Source: Pseudomonas putida (GTDB taxonomy: Bacteria; Pseudomonadota; Gammaproteobacteria; Pseudomonadales; Pseudomonadaceae). Taken from it: a stretch of 64,000 nucleotides of DNA. The DNA lies in assembly GCF_005080685.1 (NCBI RefSeq), contig NZ_CP039371.1, positions 3,038,001 to 3,102,000 on the forward strand, given 5' to 3'. Positions 35,185 to 42,816 of this stretch are shown here, one piece after another. A model generated the notes under the pieces. That model searched no databases. It was given only the letters and a program-made list of their open reading frames with translations, and had not been told where the DNA came from. The translations under genes and the position numbers were made by a program. Numbering within the stretch: the stretch's first letter is position 1; each line of letters opens with the position of its first letter.

Positions 35185-35487
35185 ATGTGTGAGTTGTACG
35201 TGAAGGCAGACCCCATTCTCTACGAGTCCCGCTCGCGCTCGTTGCGCATACGCGGCGTGGTGACCACGCTACGGCTGGAAAACCAGTTCTGGGACATTCT
35301 TACCGAGATCGCCGCTGGCGATGGCGTGAGCACCAACCAGTTGATTGCCAAGCTGTACGAGGAAGTGATGGATTACCGCGGGGAGGTAGTCAATTTCGCC
35401 TCCTTCCTGCGCGTCAGCTGTACGCGCTACCTAAGCCAGAAGCGCGTCGCCAGCAGCGTGGTGCCTTTGTCGATCGCAGTGGGGTAG
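35185..35487 (+). CDS. Ribbon-helix-helix (RHH_4 type) domain protein
   Basis: A 100-residue protein with RSLRIRGVVTTLRLENQFWDILTEIAAGDGVSTNQLIAKLYEE, the beta-strand plus helix-turn-helix pattern of ribbon-helix-helix proteins (RHH_4 family). The family may bind DNA or other proteins, and members often accompany aryl-sulfate or secretion genes, so the function is open. AAGGAGG lies 4 bp before ATG 35185. It converges with the dienelactone hydrolase fusion gene. Confidence 0.82.
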   Translation: MCELYVKADPILYESRSRSLRIRGVVTTLRLENQFWDILTEIAAGDGVSTNQLIAKLYEEVMDYRGEVVNFASFLRVSCTRYLSQKRVASSVVPLSIAVG

Positions 35488-35506
35488 CCCGTCTGCGGGG
35501 CTACCC
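35482..35506. terminator. Stem-loop between convergent genes
   Basis: GGGTAGCCC (35482-35490) pairs with GGGCTACCC (35498-35506) around a 7-nt loop and overlaps the RHH gene stop codon. There is no T-run, so its strength as a terminator is uncertain; it may serve both converging genes. Confidence 0.6.
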
Positions 35507-35521
35507 TCGTCGCGTCTCGAC

Positions 35522-36757
35522 TCAGTGACCGGCGCTTTCGCTCCAGCGCTGCATCAAACCATTGGACGGCAGGCTTTCATCGAGCAGCTTGCGCGCCGTC
35601 TCCACACCGGCTACCGGCAGCCCTTCAGGGTCGAGCAGGCCGATCTGAACCAGCACGCTCGCCTGGTCCCAGTAGATATGCTCGTGGTAGAGCTTTTCGC
35701 CGCGGAACTTGACCACCCCGATCATCGGGATTTCCACTGCCTTGCCGGTTGGCGCGACGTTGGGCAGCAGCCAGTCGATTTCGGTGGTATGGGTGAAGCA
35801 CAGGATGAACTCGTCGACGATCTGCAGCGCGCCGATGGTGCGTGAGATGGGGATCAGCTTCATGTCCGGCGGGTTGCCGTGGACGAAGTGGTGCTGGTAG
35901 AAGCGGCTCAGTTCTTCGGCGCCAACGCCTCCGGTCATGGTCGGGATGTGGTTGACGTAGGGTTGCGCGACCATCGTCGCCATGGTCGCGGGCACGTCGC
36001 GGGTGTCGAACTCGTGCTTGATGTGCTCTTCCCACAGGGCCGATAGATTGAAGTTCGGGCCGATTTCGCGCTTGAGTGCGGCGATGCTGCGTTCGTGGGC
36101 CATCAGCGAGGCCGACTTGTCGAAGTGTTCGCTGCCAGCACGGGCGAAGGCGTGGTCGGCGCCCGGGTAGAGGTACAGCTCGACCTTGTCGTTGCCGGCC
36201 AGGTGCTCGGTCAGTTGAGCCCGCGCCGAGGCGTCGCAGTAGGCGTCGTTCTCGGCCATGTGCAACACGAAACGCCCCTTGAGATCTTCCGCCTCGTGGA
36301 GCAAGTGCTCGATGCCCATGCCGTAATAGCCCACCGAACAGGCGGCCTGGGTGCGGGTGGCGGTCAGCCAGGCGAGCTTGCCGCCCATGCAGAAGCCGAC
36401 ATAGCCCTGGCGCTCGCCCTGTACTTCCGGCAGGGCACGCAGGGCGGCGAAACTTGCGTCGATATCCTGCACCGCGAGGTCGACGTCCAGGCGCTGGAAC
36501 AGGTCGATGGCAACCTTGAAATCGGCCTCGGTGTAGCCGAGTTCGAGGCCTGCTTGCAGGCGCCAGAACAGGTCGGGCACCAGTGCCACGTAGCCTTCCT
36601 CGGCGTAGAAATCGGCCACTGCGCGCATGTTGGCATTGACCCCGAAGATTTCCTGGCCGATCACCACGCCAGGGCCCTTGCCACTGGCCGGCACCGCGAG
36701 ATAACCGCTGAAGGTTGCGCTGCTGTCCGGTGCCTGTATCTGAATCGTCCTGCCCAT
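35522..36757 (-). CDS. Dienelactone hydrolase fused to a SnoaL-like (NTF2-fold) domain
   Basis: A 411-residue two-domain protein. Residues 1-235 are an alpha/beta-hydrolase of dienelactone hydrolase type with nucleophile Cys123 (GFCMGGK), Asp171 (AENDAYCD) and His202 (PGADHAF). Residues about 240-400 are a SnoaL-like polyketide cyclase/NTF2-fold domain (FVHGNPPDMKLIPISRTIGALQIVDEFILCF). The usual dienelactone hydrolase is only about 235 long. It ends the second Rieske operon after an SDR. In the indole (iif) pathway the last step, 3-hydroxyindolin-2-one to anthranilate, is made by IifA; from memory that enzyme has a comparable domain make-up, so this is a candidate, not a proven, anthranilate-forming enzyme. 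Confidence 0.85.
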   Translation of the reverse strand: MGRTIQIQAPDSSATFSGYLAVPASGKGPGVVIGQEIFGVNANMRAVADFYAEEGYVALVPDLFWRLQAGLELGYTEADFKVAIDLFQRLDVDLAVQDIDASFAALRALPEVQGERQGYVGFCMGGKLAWLTATRTQAACSVGYYGMGIEHLLHEAEDLKGRFVLHMAENDAYCDASARAQLTEHLAGNDKVELYLYPGADHAFARAGSEHFDKSASLMAHERSIAALKREIGPNFNLSALWEEHIKHEFDTRDVPATMATMVAQPYVNHIPTMTGGVGAEELSRFYQHHFVHGNPPDMKLIPISRTIGALQIVDEFILCFTHTTEIDWLLPNVAPTGKAVEIPMIGVVKFRGEKLYHEHIYWDQASVLVQIGLLDPEGLPVAGVETARKLLDESLPSNGLMQRWSESAGH

Positions 36758-36783
36758 TGCTGCTACCTCATCGATTGTAAGAA

Positions 36784-37578
36784 TTATTGGCTGTCGCGGT
36801 ATTGTTCGAACCACACCCGTGGAGACACGCCCCGGTCGGGCCCGAGGATGGAGAAACCGCCATCCACCGGCACGTCGATGCCAGTCATCCAACTGGCCCC
36901 CGGCGAGCACAGGAAGGCCACCACACTGCCGACCTCTTCGCCACGGCCGACCCGGCCCAACGGGTGGAAGGGCGCGCCGACGCGGTCGGCGAGGGCGGGA
37001 TCGTTGCCGCTGAACGCTGCCACGCTGGGCGACCAGGTCCAGGCCGGCGACACGCTGAGCACGCGGATGCCGCTTGGCGCCAGGGCCACCGCGAGGTTCT
37101 TGGTCAACTGCAGGATGCCCGCCTTGGACGCAGGGTACAGGGCGCGTCCGGCGGCGCCAAACTTGCCGCCAGTGCTGCCGATGTTGACCACCACGCCGTT
37201 GGCCGGCAAGTGCGGCGCCACCTGCTGGGTGAAGATCGCTGCCGACACCAGGTTCACGTTCAGCGTCTGCAACCACTGCGCGCGGGTCGAAGCCAGGCCC
37301 TGGTCGGCGTACAGGCAGGCGTTGTTGACCAGGATATCGACACGACCGAAGCGCATCAGGGTCGCTTCGATGCAGCGCTGGATGTCCTCGTCGCGCTCTA
37401 CGTCGCATTCGCTGAACGCACAGTGCTCGCCCATCGCGTCGGCCAATGCCTGGCCATTGGCGGCGTTGCGTCCCACCAGCATGACCTGCGCGCCAGCCGC
37501 GAGCAGCTGGTGCGCGATATCCAGGCCGAGCCCCTGGGTACTGCCGGTGACGATCGCCACCTTGCCTTCGAGCATCAT
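36784..37578 (-). CDS. Short-chain dehydrogenase/reductase, candidate cis-diol or alcohol dehydrogenase
   Basis: A 264-residue classical SDR with the nucleotide motif TGSTQGLG, the NNAC segment, and the catalytic serine (NIGSTGGK), tyrosine and lysine in ALYPASKAG. ATG 37578 overlaps the previous gene's stop (ATGA), and GGGAGG lies 7 bp upstream. Following a Rieske dioxygenase it is the natural enzyme to oxidise the dihydrodiol or ring-hydroxylated product with NAD(P). Similar SDRs are IifB in indole and IacE in indole-3-acetate degradation. Confidence 0.87.
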   Translation of the reverse strand: MMLEGKVAIVTGSTQGLGLDIAHQLLAAGAQVMLVGRNAANGQALADAMGEHCAFSECDVERDEDIQRCIEATLMRFGRVDILVNNACLYADQGLASTRAQWLQTLNVNLVSAAIFTQQVAPHLPANGVVVNIGSTGGKFGAAGRALYPASKAGILQLTKNLAVALAPSGIRVLSVSPAWTWSPSVAAFSGNDPALADRVGAPFHPLGRVGRGEEVGSVVAFLCSPGASWMTGIDVPVDGGFSILGPDRGVSPRVWFEQYRDSQ

Positions 37579-38174
37579 GCGGCATCCTCCCATTGCAAGG
37601 CCTGGTCGACGTCGCAGACACGTGCGATCAACGCCATGCTGGCCAGCGAAGCGGTGTGGGCGGCGGCATCGGCGCAGGCGCAGGCATCGGCGGCCACGGT
37701 GACCTCGAAGCCGCAGTCCACTGCATGGCGCACCGTGCTTTCCACTACCGAGTGAGTGGCAACCCCGGCGATCAGCAGGCGCTGGGCGCGGAACTTGTGT
37801 ACCAGCTGCTCCAGGGGCGAGCCGTAGAAGGCATTGATGCGCTGGTGGGTGACGCTCAATTCGTCACTGTTGGCCAGCGGCGCCAGGTCGCTGAAGAACT
37901 CGGCGCCCCAGCTGCCTTCCTGCACCGCGCCAATGGCCGCCACGTTGCGCAGGATCGGTGCGTTCTGCAGCAGGTCGGCGTAATCCGGGCGGAACGCCAC
38001 CCGCACATGGATGATCGGCCAGCGCCGTGCCCGAGCACCACCGAGCAGCCGCCCGGCAGCGTCCAGCAAGCTGCTGCGGGCGCTGTCCTCGGCGCCCAGG
38101 CCGACGCGGATCTTGCCGTCCGGGTGCAGCACATCGTTCTGGTAATGCAGGGCAATGACCACGGGCGCAGGCAT
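37575..38174 (-). CDS. Isochorismatase-fold protein lacking all three catalytic residues
   Basis: A 199-residue cysteine-hydrolase-superfamily protein. The fold motifs are present: ALHYQNDV (canonical IDMQNDF), NAFYGSPLEQLV and GVATHSVVESTVRHA. The catalytic Asp is replaced by His10, the Lys by the histidine or glutamine around 110-111, and the nucleophilic Cys by Val143. Unless alignment positions shift, it cannot use the family mechanism, so it is probably a pseudo-enzyme with a binding, structural or altered catalytic role. It is translationally coupled to the dioxygenase beta subunit (1-bp overlap) and to the SDR. Confidence 0.83.
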   Translation of the reverse strand: MPAPVVIALHYQNDVLHPDGKIRVGLGAEDSARSSLLDAAGRLLGGARARRWPIIHVRVAFRPDYADLLQNAPILRNVAAIGAVQEGSWGAEFFSDLAPLANSDELSVTHQRINAFYGSPLEQLVHKFRAQRLLIAGVATHSVVESTVRHAVDCGFEVTVAADACACADAAAHTASLASMALIARVCDVDQALQWEDAA

Positions 38175-38707
38175 CAGACGAACACCTCGAGGTTGGCGAA
38201 CACGTCGTTGCAGTTGATCAGGTCCACCCGTTTGAGCTGGATCTTCCAGCTGCCGTTATCCTGGGCCGCCAGCTTGTAGGTGTAGCGCCCGGCCAGCTGG
38301 CGCTGTTGCAGGCGCCATTCGCTGACCTGGAACGTTGCGCTGACCACCAGCAGGCCTTGGGCGTCCAGGCCTTCGACCATGACGTTGCCGACCAGGTGGG
38401 CAGTTTGCGTCTGCGGTTGCTGCGACCAGTTGCGTGCGTTCTCCACCCGGCGGATGCGCACTTCGCGCAGCATGCGGTTTTCCCAGAACAGCGATATGTG
38501 GTCGAACGGGTTGTCCTGCTCGTGCTTTTGCGGCACCCAGTACATGCCGGTCTCGGTGAACAGCTGGTCCCACTCCCAGAAGCGCCGCTCATCGAGCAGG
38601 CGTGCTTCGCGATAGAAGAACTGCTCCAGTTGGCGCAGGGTTTCGCTGGGCACGTTAGCGGGGGTGAGCGAGCGGGTGTCGACGTCGATCTGGCGGTCAA
38701 GCAGCAT
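38174..38707 (-). CDS. Aromatic-ring-hydroxylating dioxygenase, small (beta) subunit
   Basis: A 177-residue NTF2-fold beta subunit with LEQFFYREARLLDERRFWEWDQLFTETGMYWVP and a C-terminal WKIQLKRVDLINCNDVF, both typical. It pairs with the preceding alpha subunit, whose stop overlaps its start by 11 bp. The beta subunit stabilises the alpha3beta3 oxygenase and contributes to substrate choice. Confidence 0.9.
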   Translation of the reverse strand: MLLDRQIDVDTRSLTPANVPSETLRQLEQFFYREARLLDERRFWEWDQLFTETGMYWVPQKHEQDNPFDHISLFWENRMLREVRIRRVENARNWSQQPQTQTAHLVGNVMVEGLDAQGLLVVSATFQVSEWRLQQRQLAGRYTYKLAAQDNGSWKIQLKRVDLINCNDVFANLEVFV

Positions 38708-40028
38708 GGGTGCTCTCCTTGGCGATCAGGGTGGCGGTCATGAAGTGCTTCCAGGCAGCGAACTGGTTGCGCATCGGCAGCTCGCTGGTGCCGTTGGTAG
38801 AGACGGCGCCGTCCTCCAGGGCCAGGTCGGTGCCGACGTAGCGGTGCATGCTGATCCAGTCGCCGCCGCGGGTCATGTTGCCTTCCTGGCAACGGGCATA
38901 GACCTCGACGTCGTCGGGCATCACGTTCGAGGATGGCGAGTTGATCACGTTGGCGTAGGTCAGGGCACGGTCGAACACCGCGTCCGGGGCGCCCTTGCAG
39001 CGGAAGGTCTGGATCTCGACCAGGGTCTGGTCCACCGCCAGCGGACGGATCACGCGAAACTGCATGAACACCGTGTGCGGCGAGCCGCTGCCGTAGATCA
39101 CCGTGTTGTGGCGGTTCATGCCGAGGATTTCGCGAGCACGACCCTCGCCGTAGGCCTGGCTGAGGCAATCGAAATGCGCACGGGACACTTCGTCCCGCTC
39201 GGCCGCCGCCGGGTCGAAGATCGCCTCCATGTAGCCGTGGCCGTTGTGGTAGGCACGCAACTCGAGCTTCTCCCAGAAATCATAGGGCTCGCCGTTACCG
39301 TCCATGATCAGCAACTCGAACGGCATCTCGCCTATGGCCTGGGCTTCGTCGCGGGCGGCATCGACCGACGATTCGTGGGTGACGCGGGCATGCATGGTGT
39401 CGTGCAGGTTTTCGTAGAACACCTTCCAGTTGGAGCGCTGCTGGACCCGGAAGATGCCGCCGGCCACTTCCACTTCGCCGACCGGAGAACGGTCGCAGAG
39501 GTTGTCGATGGAGGTGATCACACCACCCAGGAAACGCTTGAGATCCGGACCATGCGCGGCTTGGCTGGCGAACACGAAACCACGGTAGCTCTCGACCCGC
39601 GCCAGGCTCACCATCGAGAAGTCGGCATGCTTGGGGTCGTAGCAGGTGCCTTCGAAGCCGCTTTTCAGCGGTGCCGACAAGTGCTGGCCGTCGAGCTTGA
39701 AGGTCCAGGCGTGGTAAGGGCAGCGGAAGAACTTGCCGACGCTGCCGTCACCGTCGGCGACCAGCTTGGCGCCTTTGTGCGGGCAGCGGTTGTAGAGCAC
39801 GTTGACCTGGCGATCGGCACCGCGAACCATCACCACGTCCTGGTCGCCGATGCGCGTGGTGTGGTAGTCGCCAGGCTGCTTGACCTGGCTTTCGTGGCCG
39901 ACGTAGATCCAGGCATAGCCGTAGATTCGCTCCATCTCCAGCTTGAACAGGACCGGGTCGGTGTAGACGCTTTTATGCACGCTGTCCTCGCGGACCAAGG
40001 CAGCGATTTGCTCATTGGTAGGGATCAC
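38697..40028 (-). CDS. Rieske aromatic-ring-hydroxylating dioxygenase, large (alpha) subunit
   Basis: A 443-residue oxygenase component. The Rieske [2Fe-2S] ligands are Cys82 and His84 (RCPHKGAKL) and Cys103 and His106 (CPYHAW). The mononuclear iron site has Asp210 acting as bridge, His213 and His218 (ENLHDTMHARVTH). The start is GTG 40028 with GAGG 7 bp upstream, inside a long spurious upstream frame. It works with the beta subunit and the reductase encoded just before it. The sequence is distinct from AntA/BenA; IacC-like or indole-type activity is possible, and the substrate is unknown. Confidence 0.9.
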   Translation of the reverse strand: MIPTNEQIAALVREDSVHKSVYTDPVLFKLEMERIYGYAWIYVGHESQVKQPGDYHTTRIGDQDVVMVRGADRQVNVLYNRCPHKGAKLVADGDGSVGKFFRCPYHAWTFKLDGQHLSAPLKSGFEGTCYDPKHADFSMVSLARVESYRGFVFASQAAHGPDLKRFLGGVITSIDNLCDRSPVGEVEVAGGIFRVQQRSNWKVFYENLHDTMHARVTHESSVDAARDEAQAIGEMPFELLIMDGNGEPYDFWEKLELRAYHNGHGYMEAIFDPAAAERDEVSRAHFDCLSQAYGEGRAREILGMNRHNTVIYGSGSPHTVFMQFRVIRPLAVDQTLVEIQTFRCKGAPDAVFDRALTYANVINSPSSNVMPDDVEVYARCQEGNMTRGGDWISMHRYVGTDLALEDGAVSTNGTSELPMRNQFAAWKHFMTATLIAKESTHAA

Positions 40029-40044
40029 GGTTTTTCCTCGGCGG

Positions 40045-40989
40045 TTACAGGTCGAGCACCAGCAGCGGGCCGCTGGCACGAGAAACGCAGGTACAGAAGC
40101 TGCCCGCGGCACGATCGCGCGGGGACAGGCAGATATCCCGGTGGTCGGCATCGCCTTCGAGCACCTGGGCCACGCACACGCCGCAGTCACCGCGGCGGCA
40201 ATCGAACATCGGGTCGAGGCCGGCGGCGAGCATGGCGTCGAGTACGCTTTGCCCGGCGGCGACCTGCAGGCTCACGCCGGTCTCCTGCAGGCGCACCTCG
40301 AAGGCGTGGTCGCCGGCTTCTTTCAGGGCACCGTTGAACAGCTCGAAATGCAGGTGGTCTTCGGCCCAGCCACATTCCCGGGCGCACGCCAGCACGCTGC
40401 TGAGCATCGCCGCCGGGCCGCAGATGTACAGGTGCAGGCCCGGGCGTGGGTGGGCGAGCACCTGGGCGGCGGGGAAGCGCCGCTGTGGGTCGCCGCCGCT
40501 GATCCAGCAATGCATGTCGGGGTAGCGGCGGGCTTCTTCGAGATAGGCCATGTGCGCGGCATCGCGCCCGGCGTAGTGCAGGGTGAAAGGCTTGCCTTCA
40601 GCTTGCAGGGCGCGGGCCATTCCGAGCATGGGGGTGATGCCGATGCCGCCAGCGATCAACAGCACGTGGTCGGCGCTGTCGCACAAGGGGAAGTGGTTCA
40701 GCGGCAGTTCGGCGGTGAGCGAGTCGCCGGGCTTGAGTGAGTGCACCCAGCGTGAACCTCCGGTGCTGGTTTCTTCGAGTTGCACGGCGATCTCGTAATG
40801 CTCGCTATTCGGTAAATTGACCAGCGAGTAGGCGCGGCGCTGCGGGCGTTCACCGGGGAGGTGCAGTTCCAGGTGGGCGCCGGCGGTGAAGGTTGGCAAG
40901 GATTGGGGTTGGTTGCTCACCAGCAGCAGGCGTCGGATTCTAGGGGTCAGCGCCTCGACCTGATGCACCTTGAGAGAGAGCCTGGGCAT
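40045..40989 (-). CDS. Phthalate-dioxygenase-reductase-type (VanB-like) flavin/[2Fe-2S] reductase
   Basis: A 314-residue reductase with an N-terminal flavin domain (RRAYSLVNLPNSE), an NAD domain (LLIAGGIGITPMLGMARAL) and a C-terminal plant-type [2Fe-2S] domain (FDCRRGDCGVC, then SFCTC). This domain order defines the PDR/VanB family, which passes NADH electrons straight to a Rieske oxygenase without a separate ferredoxin. It is the first gene of the second Rieske operon. AGGAAC lies about 5 bp before the ATG. Confidence 0.9.
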   Translation of the reverse strand: MPRLSLKVHQVEALTPRIRRLLLVSNQPQSLPTFTAGAHLELHLPGERPQRRAYSLVNLPNSEHYEIAVQLEETSTGGSRWVHSLKPGDSLTAELPLNHFPLCDSADHVLLIAGGIGITPMLGMARALQAEGKPFTLHYAGRDAAHMAYLEEARRYPDMHCWISGGDPQRRFPAAQVLAHPRPGLHLYICGPAAMLSSVLACARECGWAEDHLHFELFNGALKEAGDHAFEVRLQETGVSLQVAAGQSVLDAMLAAGLDPMFDCRRGDCGVCVAQVLEGDADHRDICLSPRDRAAGSFCTCVSRASGPLLVLDL

Positions 40990-41141
40990 ACGTAGTTCCT
41001 GTGTGAGTACGTAGCCACTTTATGAGCGGGGGGTGGGGGGAAAATAGCCGCGAATGGCAAAGTTGTAGCCGGAATTGGCGAGATTGTTTGAGGAGGGCAG
41101 TGGTGCTGCGAGGGGCTCGGCGCTGATGTTTTCAGCGCCCA

Positions 41142-41357
41142 TGAGATCGAGCGCCGCCCGCGCGGCGCATCGCGACGCAAGGCCGCTCCCACATCTGTTT
41201 CGGGCCAATCATGTCTGATAGGCCATGGTTGTCAGCCTGATGGGCCCGGCGCGATATCTGTGTTGCCGCCAAAGGCGAACAACCATGGCCTGACAGACAA
41301 ACAAATGTGGGAGCGGCCTTGCGTCGCGATGCGCCGCGCGGGCGGCGCTCGATCTCA
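41142..41357. repeat. Large nested inverted repeat, 53-bp perfect arms
   Basis: Arms 41142-41194 and 41305-41357 are perfect reverse complements over 53 bp (inner ends CTCCCACAT/ATGTGGGAG). Inside the 110-bp spacer a second pair at 41213-41232 and 41279-41298 (core AGGCCATGGTTGT) matches at 18 of 20. It fills most of the 398-bp gap between livF and the reductase gene and could form a roughly 216-nt hairpin that separates the two operons. No gene is supported there. Confidence 0.9.
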
Positions 41358-41387
41358 AGGCCGCTGCAAAACCCAAGCGTACCCCTC

Positions 41388-42074
41388 TCAAACCCCCAAA
41401 TACCGCTGTGACAAATCCGCTCGCGCCGCCAACTCCCCAGGCGTCCCCTGCCAAACCTGGCGCCCCTTCTCGATGATGTGATGCCGATCCACTACCCGCG
41501 CCATTTCCTTCAGATTCTTGTCGATCACCAGGATCGTCTCGCCTTCGGCCTTGAGTGCCGCCAGGCAATGCCAGATCTGCTCACGAATGATCGGCGCCAG
41601 TCCCTCGGTCGCTTCATCGAGAATCAGCAGATTGGGGTTGGTCAGCAGGGCACGGCCCACCACCAGCATCTGCTGCTCGCCCCCGGACAACGTGCGCGAC
41701 AGCTGATCCTGGCGCTCCTGCAACCGCGGAAACAGCTGGTACACCCGCGGCAGGTCCCATTTGCCCTTGCTGGCGGTGGCCAGCAGGTTTTCGCGTACGC
41801 TCAGGCTGCCAAAGGCGCGGCGCCCCTCCGGCACCAGGCCCAGGCCCGCCTTGGCGATACGATAGGGCGCGGCGCCGAGCATTTCGGTGCCATGAATGCG
41901 AATACTGCCGGCGCTGGGCTTGATCAGGCCCATGATCGACTTGACCGTGGTGGTCTTGCCCATGCCGTTGCGGCCGATCAGCGATACCACCTGGCCTTGC
42001 TCGATACTCAGGTGCATGTCGAACAGCACCTGGCTCAACCCGTAGCCGGCCACCAATCCCTGCACTTCAAGCAT
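41388..42074 (-). CDS. LivF-type branched-chain/aromatic ABC importer ATPase
   Basis: A 228-residue ATPase with Walker A GRNGMGKTT, signature TLSGGEQQMLVVGRALL and Walker B LLILDEATEGLAP, typical of LivF. It overlaps livG by 8 bp and is the last gene of the five-gene HAAT-family importer that follows antABC. In this setting the importer probably carries an aromatic acid such as anthranilate, not an amino acid. Confidence 0.88.
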   Translation of the reverse strand: MLEVQGLVAGYGLSQVLFDMHLSIEQGQVVSLIGRNGMGKTTTVKSIMGLIKPSAGSIRIHGTEMLGAAPYRIAKAGLGLVPEGRRAFGSLSVRENLLATASKGKWDLPRVYQLFPRLQERQDQLSRTLSGGEQQMLVVGRALLTNPNLLILDEATEGLAPIIREQIWHCLAALKAEGETILVIDKNLKEMARVVDRHHIIEKGRQVWQGTPGELAARADLSQRYLGV

Positions 42075-42816
42075 GTTCTTCTCCCAAATAGGCGGCCCGC
42101 ACCTGCGGATCGTTGCGCACCTGCTCGACCGTGCCGGTCAGCACCGTCTGGCCGTACACCAGCACAGTGATGCGGTCGGCCAGGGCAAATACCGCGTCCA
42201 TGTCGTGCTCCACCAGTAGGATCGAATAGCGACCCTTTAGGCCGTGCAGCAGCTCGGTCATGCGTGCCGACTCCTCGGCCCCCATCCCGGCCATCGGTTC
42301 GTCGAGCAACAGCACCGATGCTTCCTGGGCCAAAGCCAGGGCAATCTCCAGTTGGCGCCGCTCGCCGTGCGACAGTTCGCTGACCAGATCCTGCGCCCGG
42401 TCCTGCAGGCCGACCTGCCGCAGGTATTGCAGCGCAGGCTCCAGCAGGCGTCGATCACGGGCCAGCGGTTGCCACATGCCAAACGCTTGCCCTTCACGCG
42501 CAGCGATGGCCAAGCCGACGTTCTCCAGCAGGCTGAACTCGGTGTACAGCTGGCTGACCTGGAAGGCCCGGGCCAACCCAAGCCGTGGGCGTTCCCAGGC
42601 CGGAACCTGGGTGATGTCGCGGCCTTGCAGGTGGATCTGACCCTGGTCAGGGAAGATTTCGCCGGCGATCTGCGCAATCAAGGTGGATTTGCCTGCACCG
42701 TTGGGGCCAATGATCGCGTGCAATTCACCGCTGGCCAGTTCCAGACTGGCATCGTTGGTCGCCTTCACAGCGCCGAAGGCCTTGTGCAGCTGGCGTATCG
42801 ACAGTTGTCCGCTCAT
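42067..42816 (-). CDS. LivG-type ABC importer ATPase
   Basis: A 249-residue ATPase with Walker A GPNGAGKST, signature LSHGERRQLEIALAL and Walker B VLLLDEPMAGMGAEE, the LivG pattern. The start ATG 42816 overlaps the livM stop (ATGA), so the two are coupled. It forms the nucleotide-binding pair with LivF. Confidence 0.88.
   Translation of the reverse strand: MSGQLSIRQLHKAFGAVKATNDASLELASGELHAIIGPNGAGKSTLIAQIAGEIFPDQGQIHLQGRDITQVPAWERPRLGLARAFQVSQLYTEFSLLENVGLAIAAREGQAFGMWQPLARDRRLLEPALQYLRQVGLQDRAQDLVSELSHGERRQLEIALALAQEASVLLLDEPMAGMGAEESARMTELLHGLKGRYSILLVEHDMDAVFALADRITVLVYGQTVLTGTVEQVRNDPQVRAAYLGEEHA

Noticed and set aside
36757..37621. N-terminal extension of the dienelactone hydrolase fusion into an upstream frame
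   Set aside because: The extra residues are an arginine-rich shadow of the SDR gene; ATG 36757 begins the true hydrolase fold.
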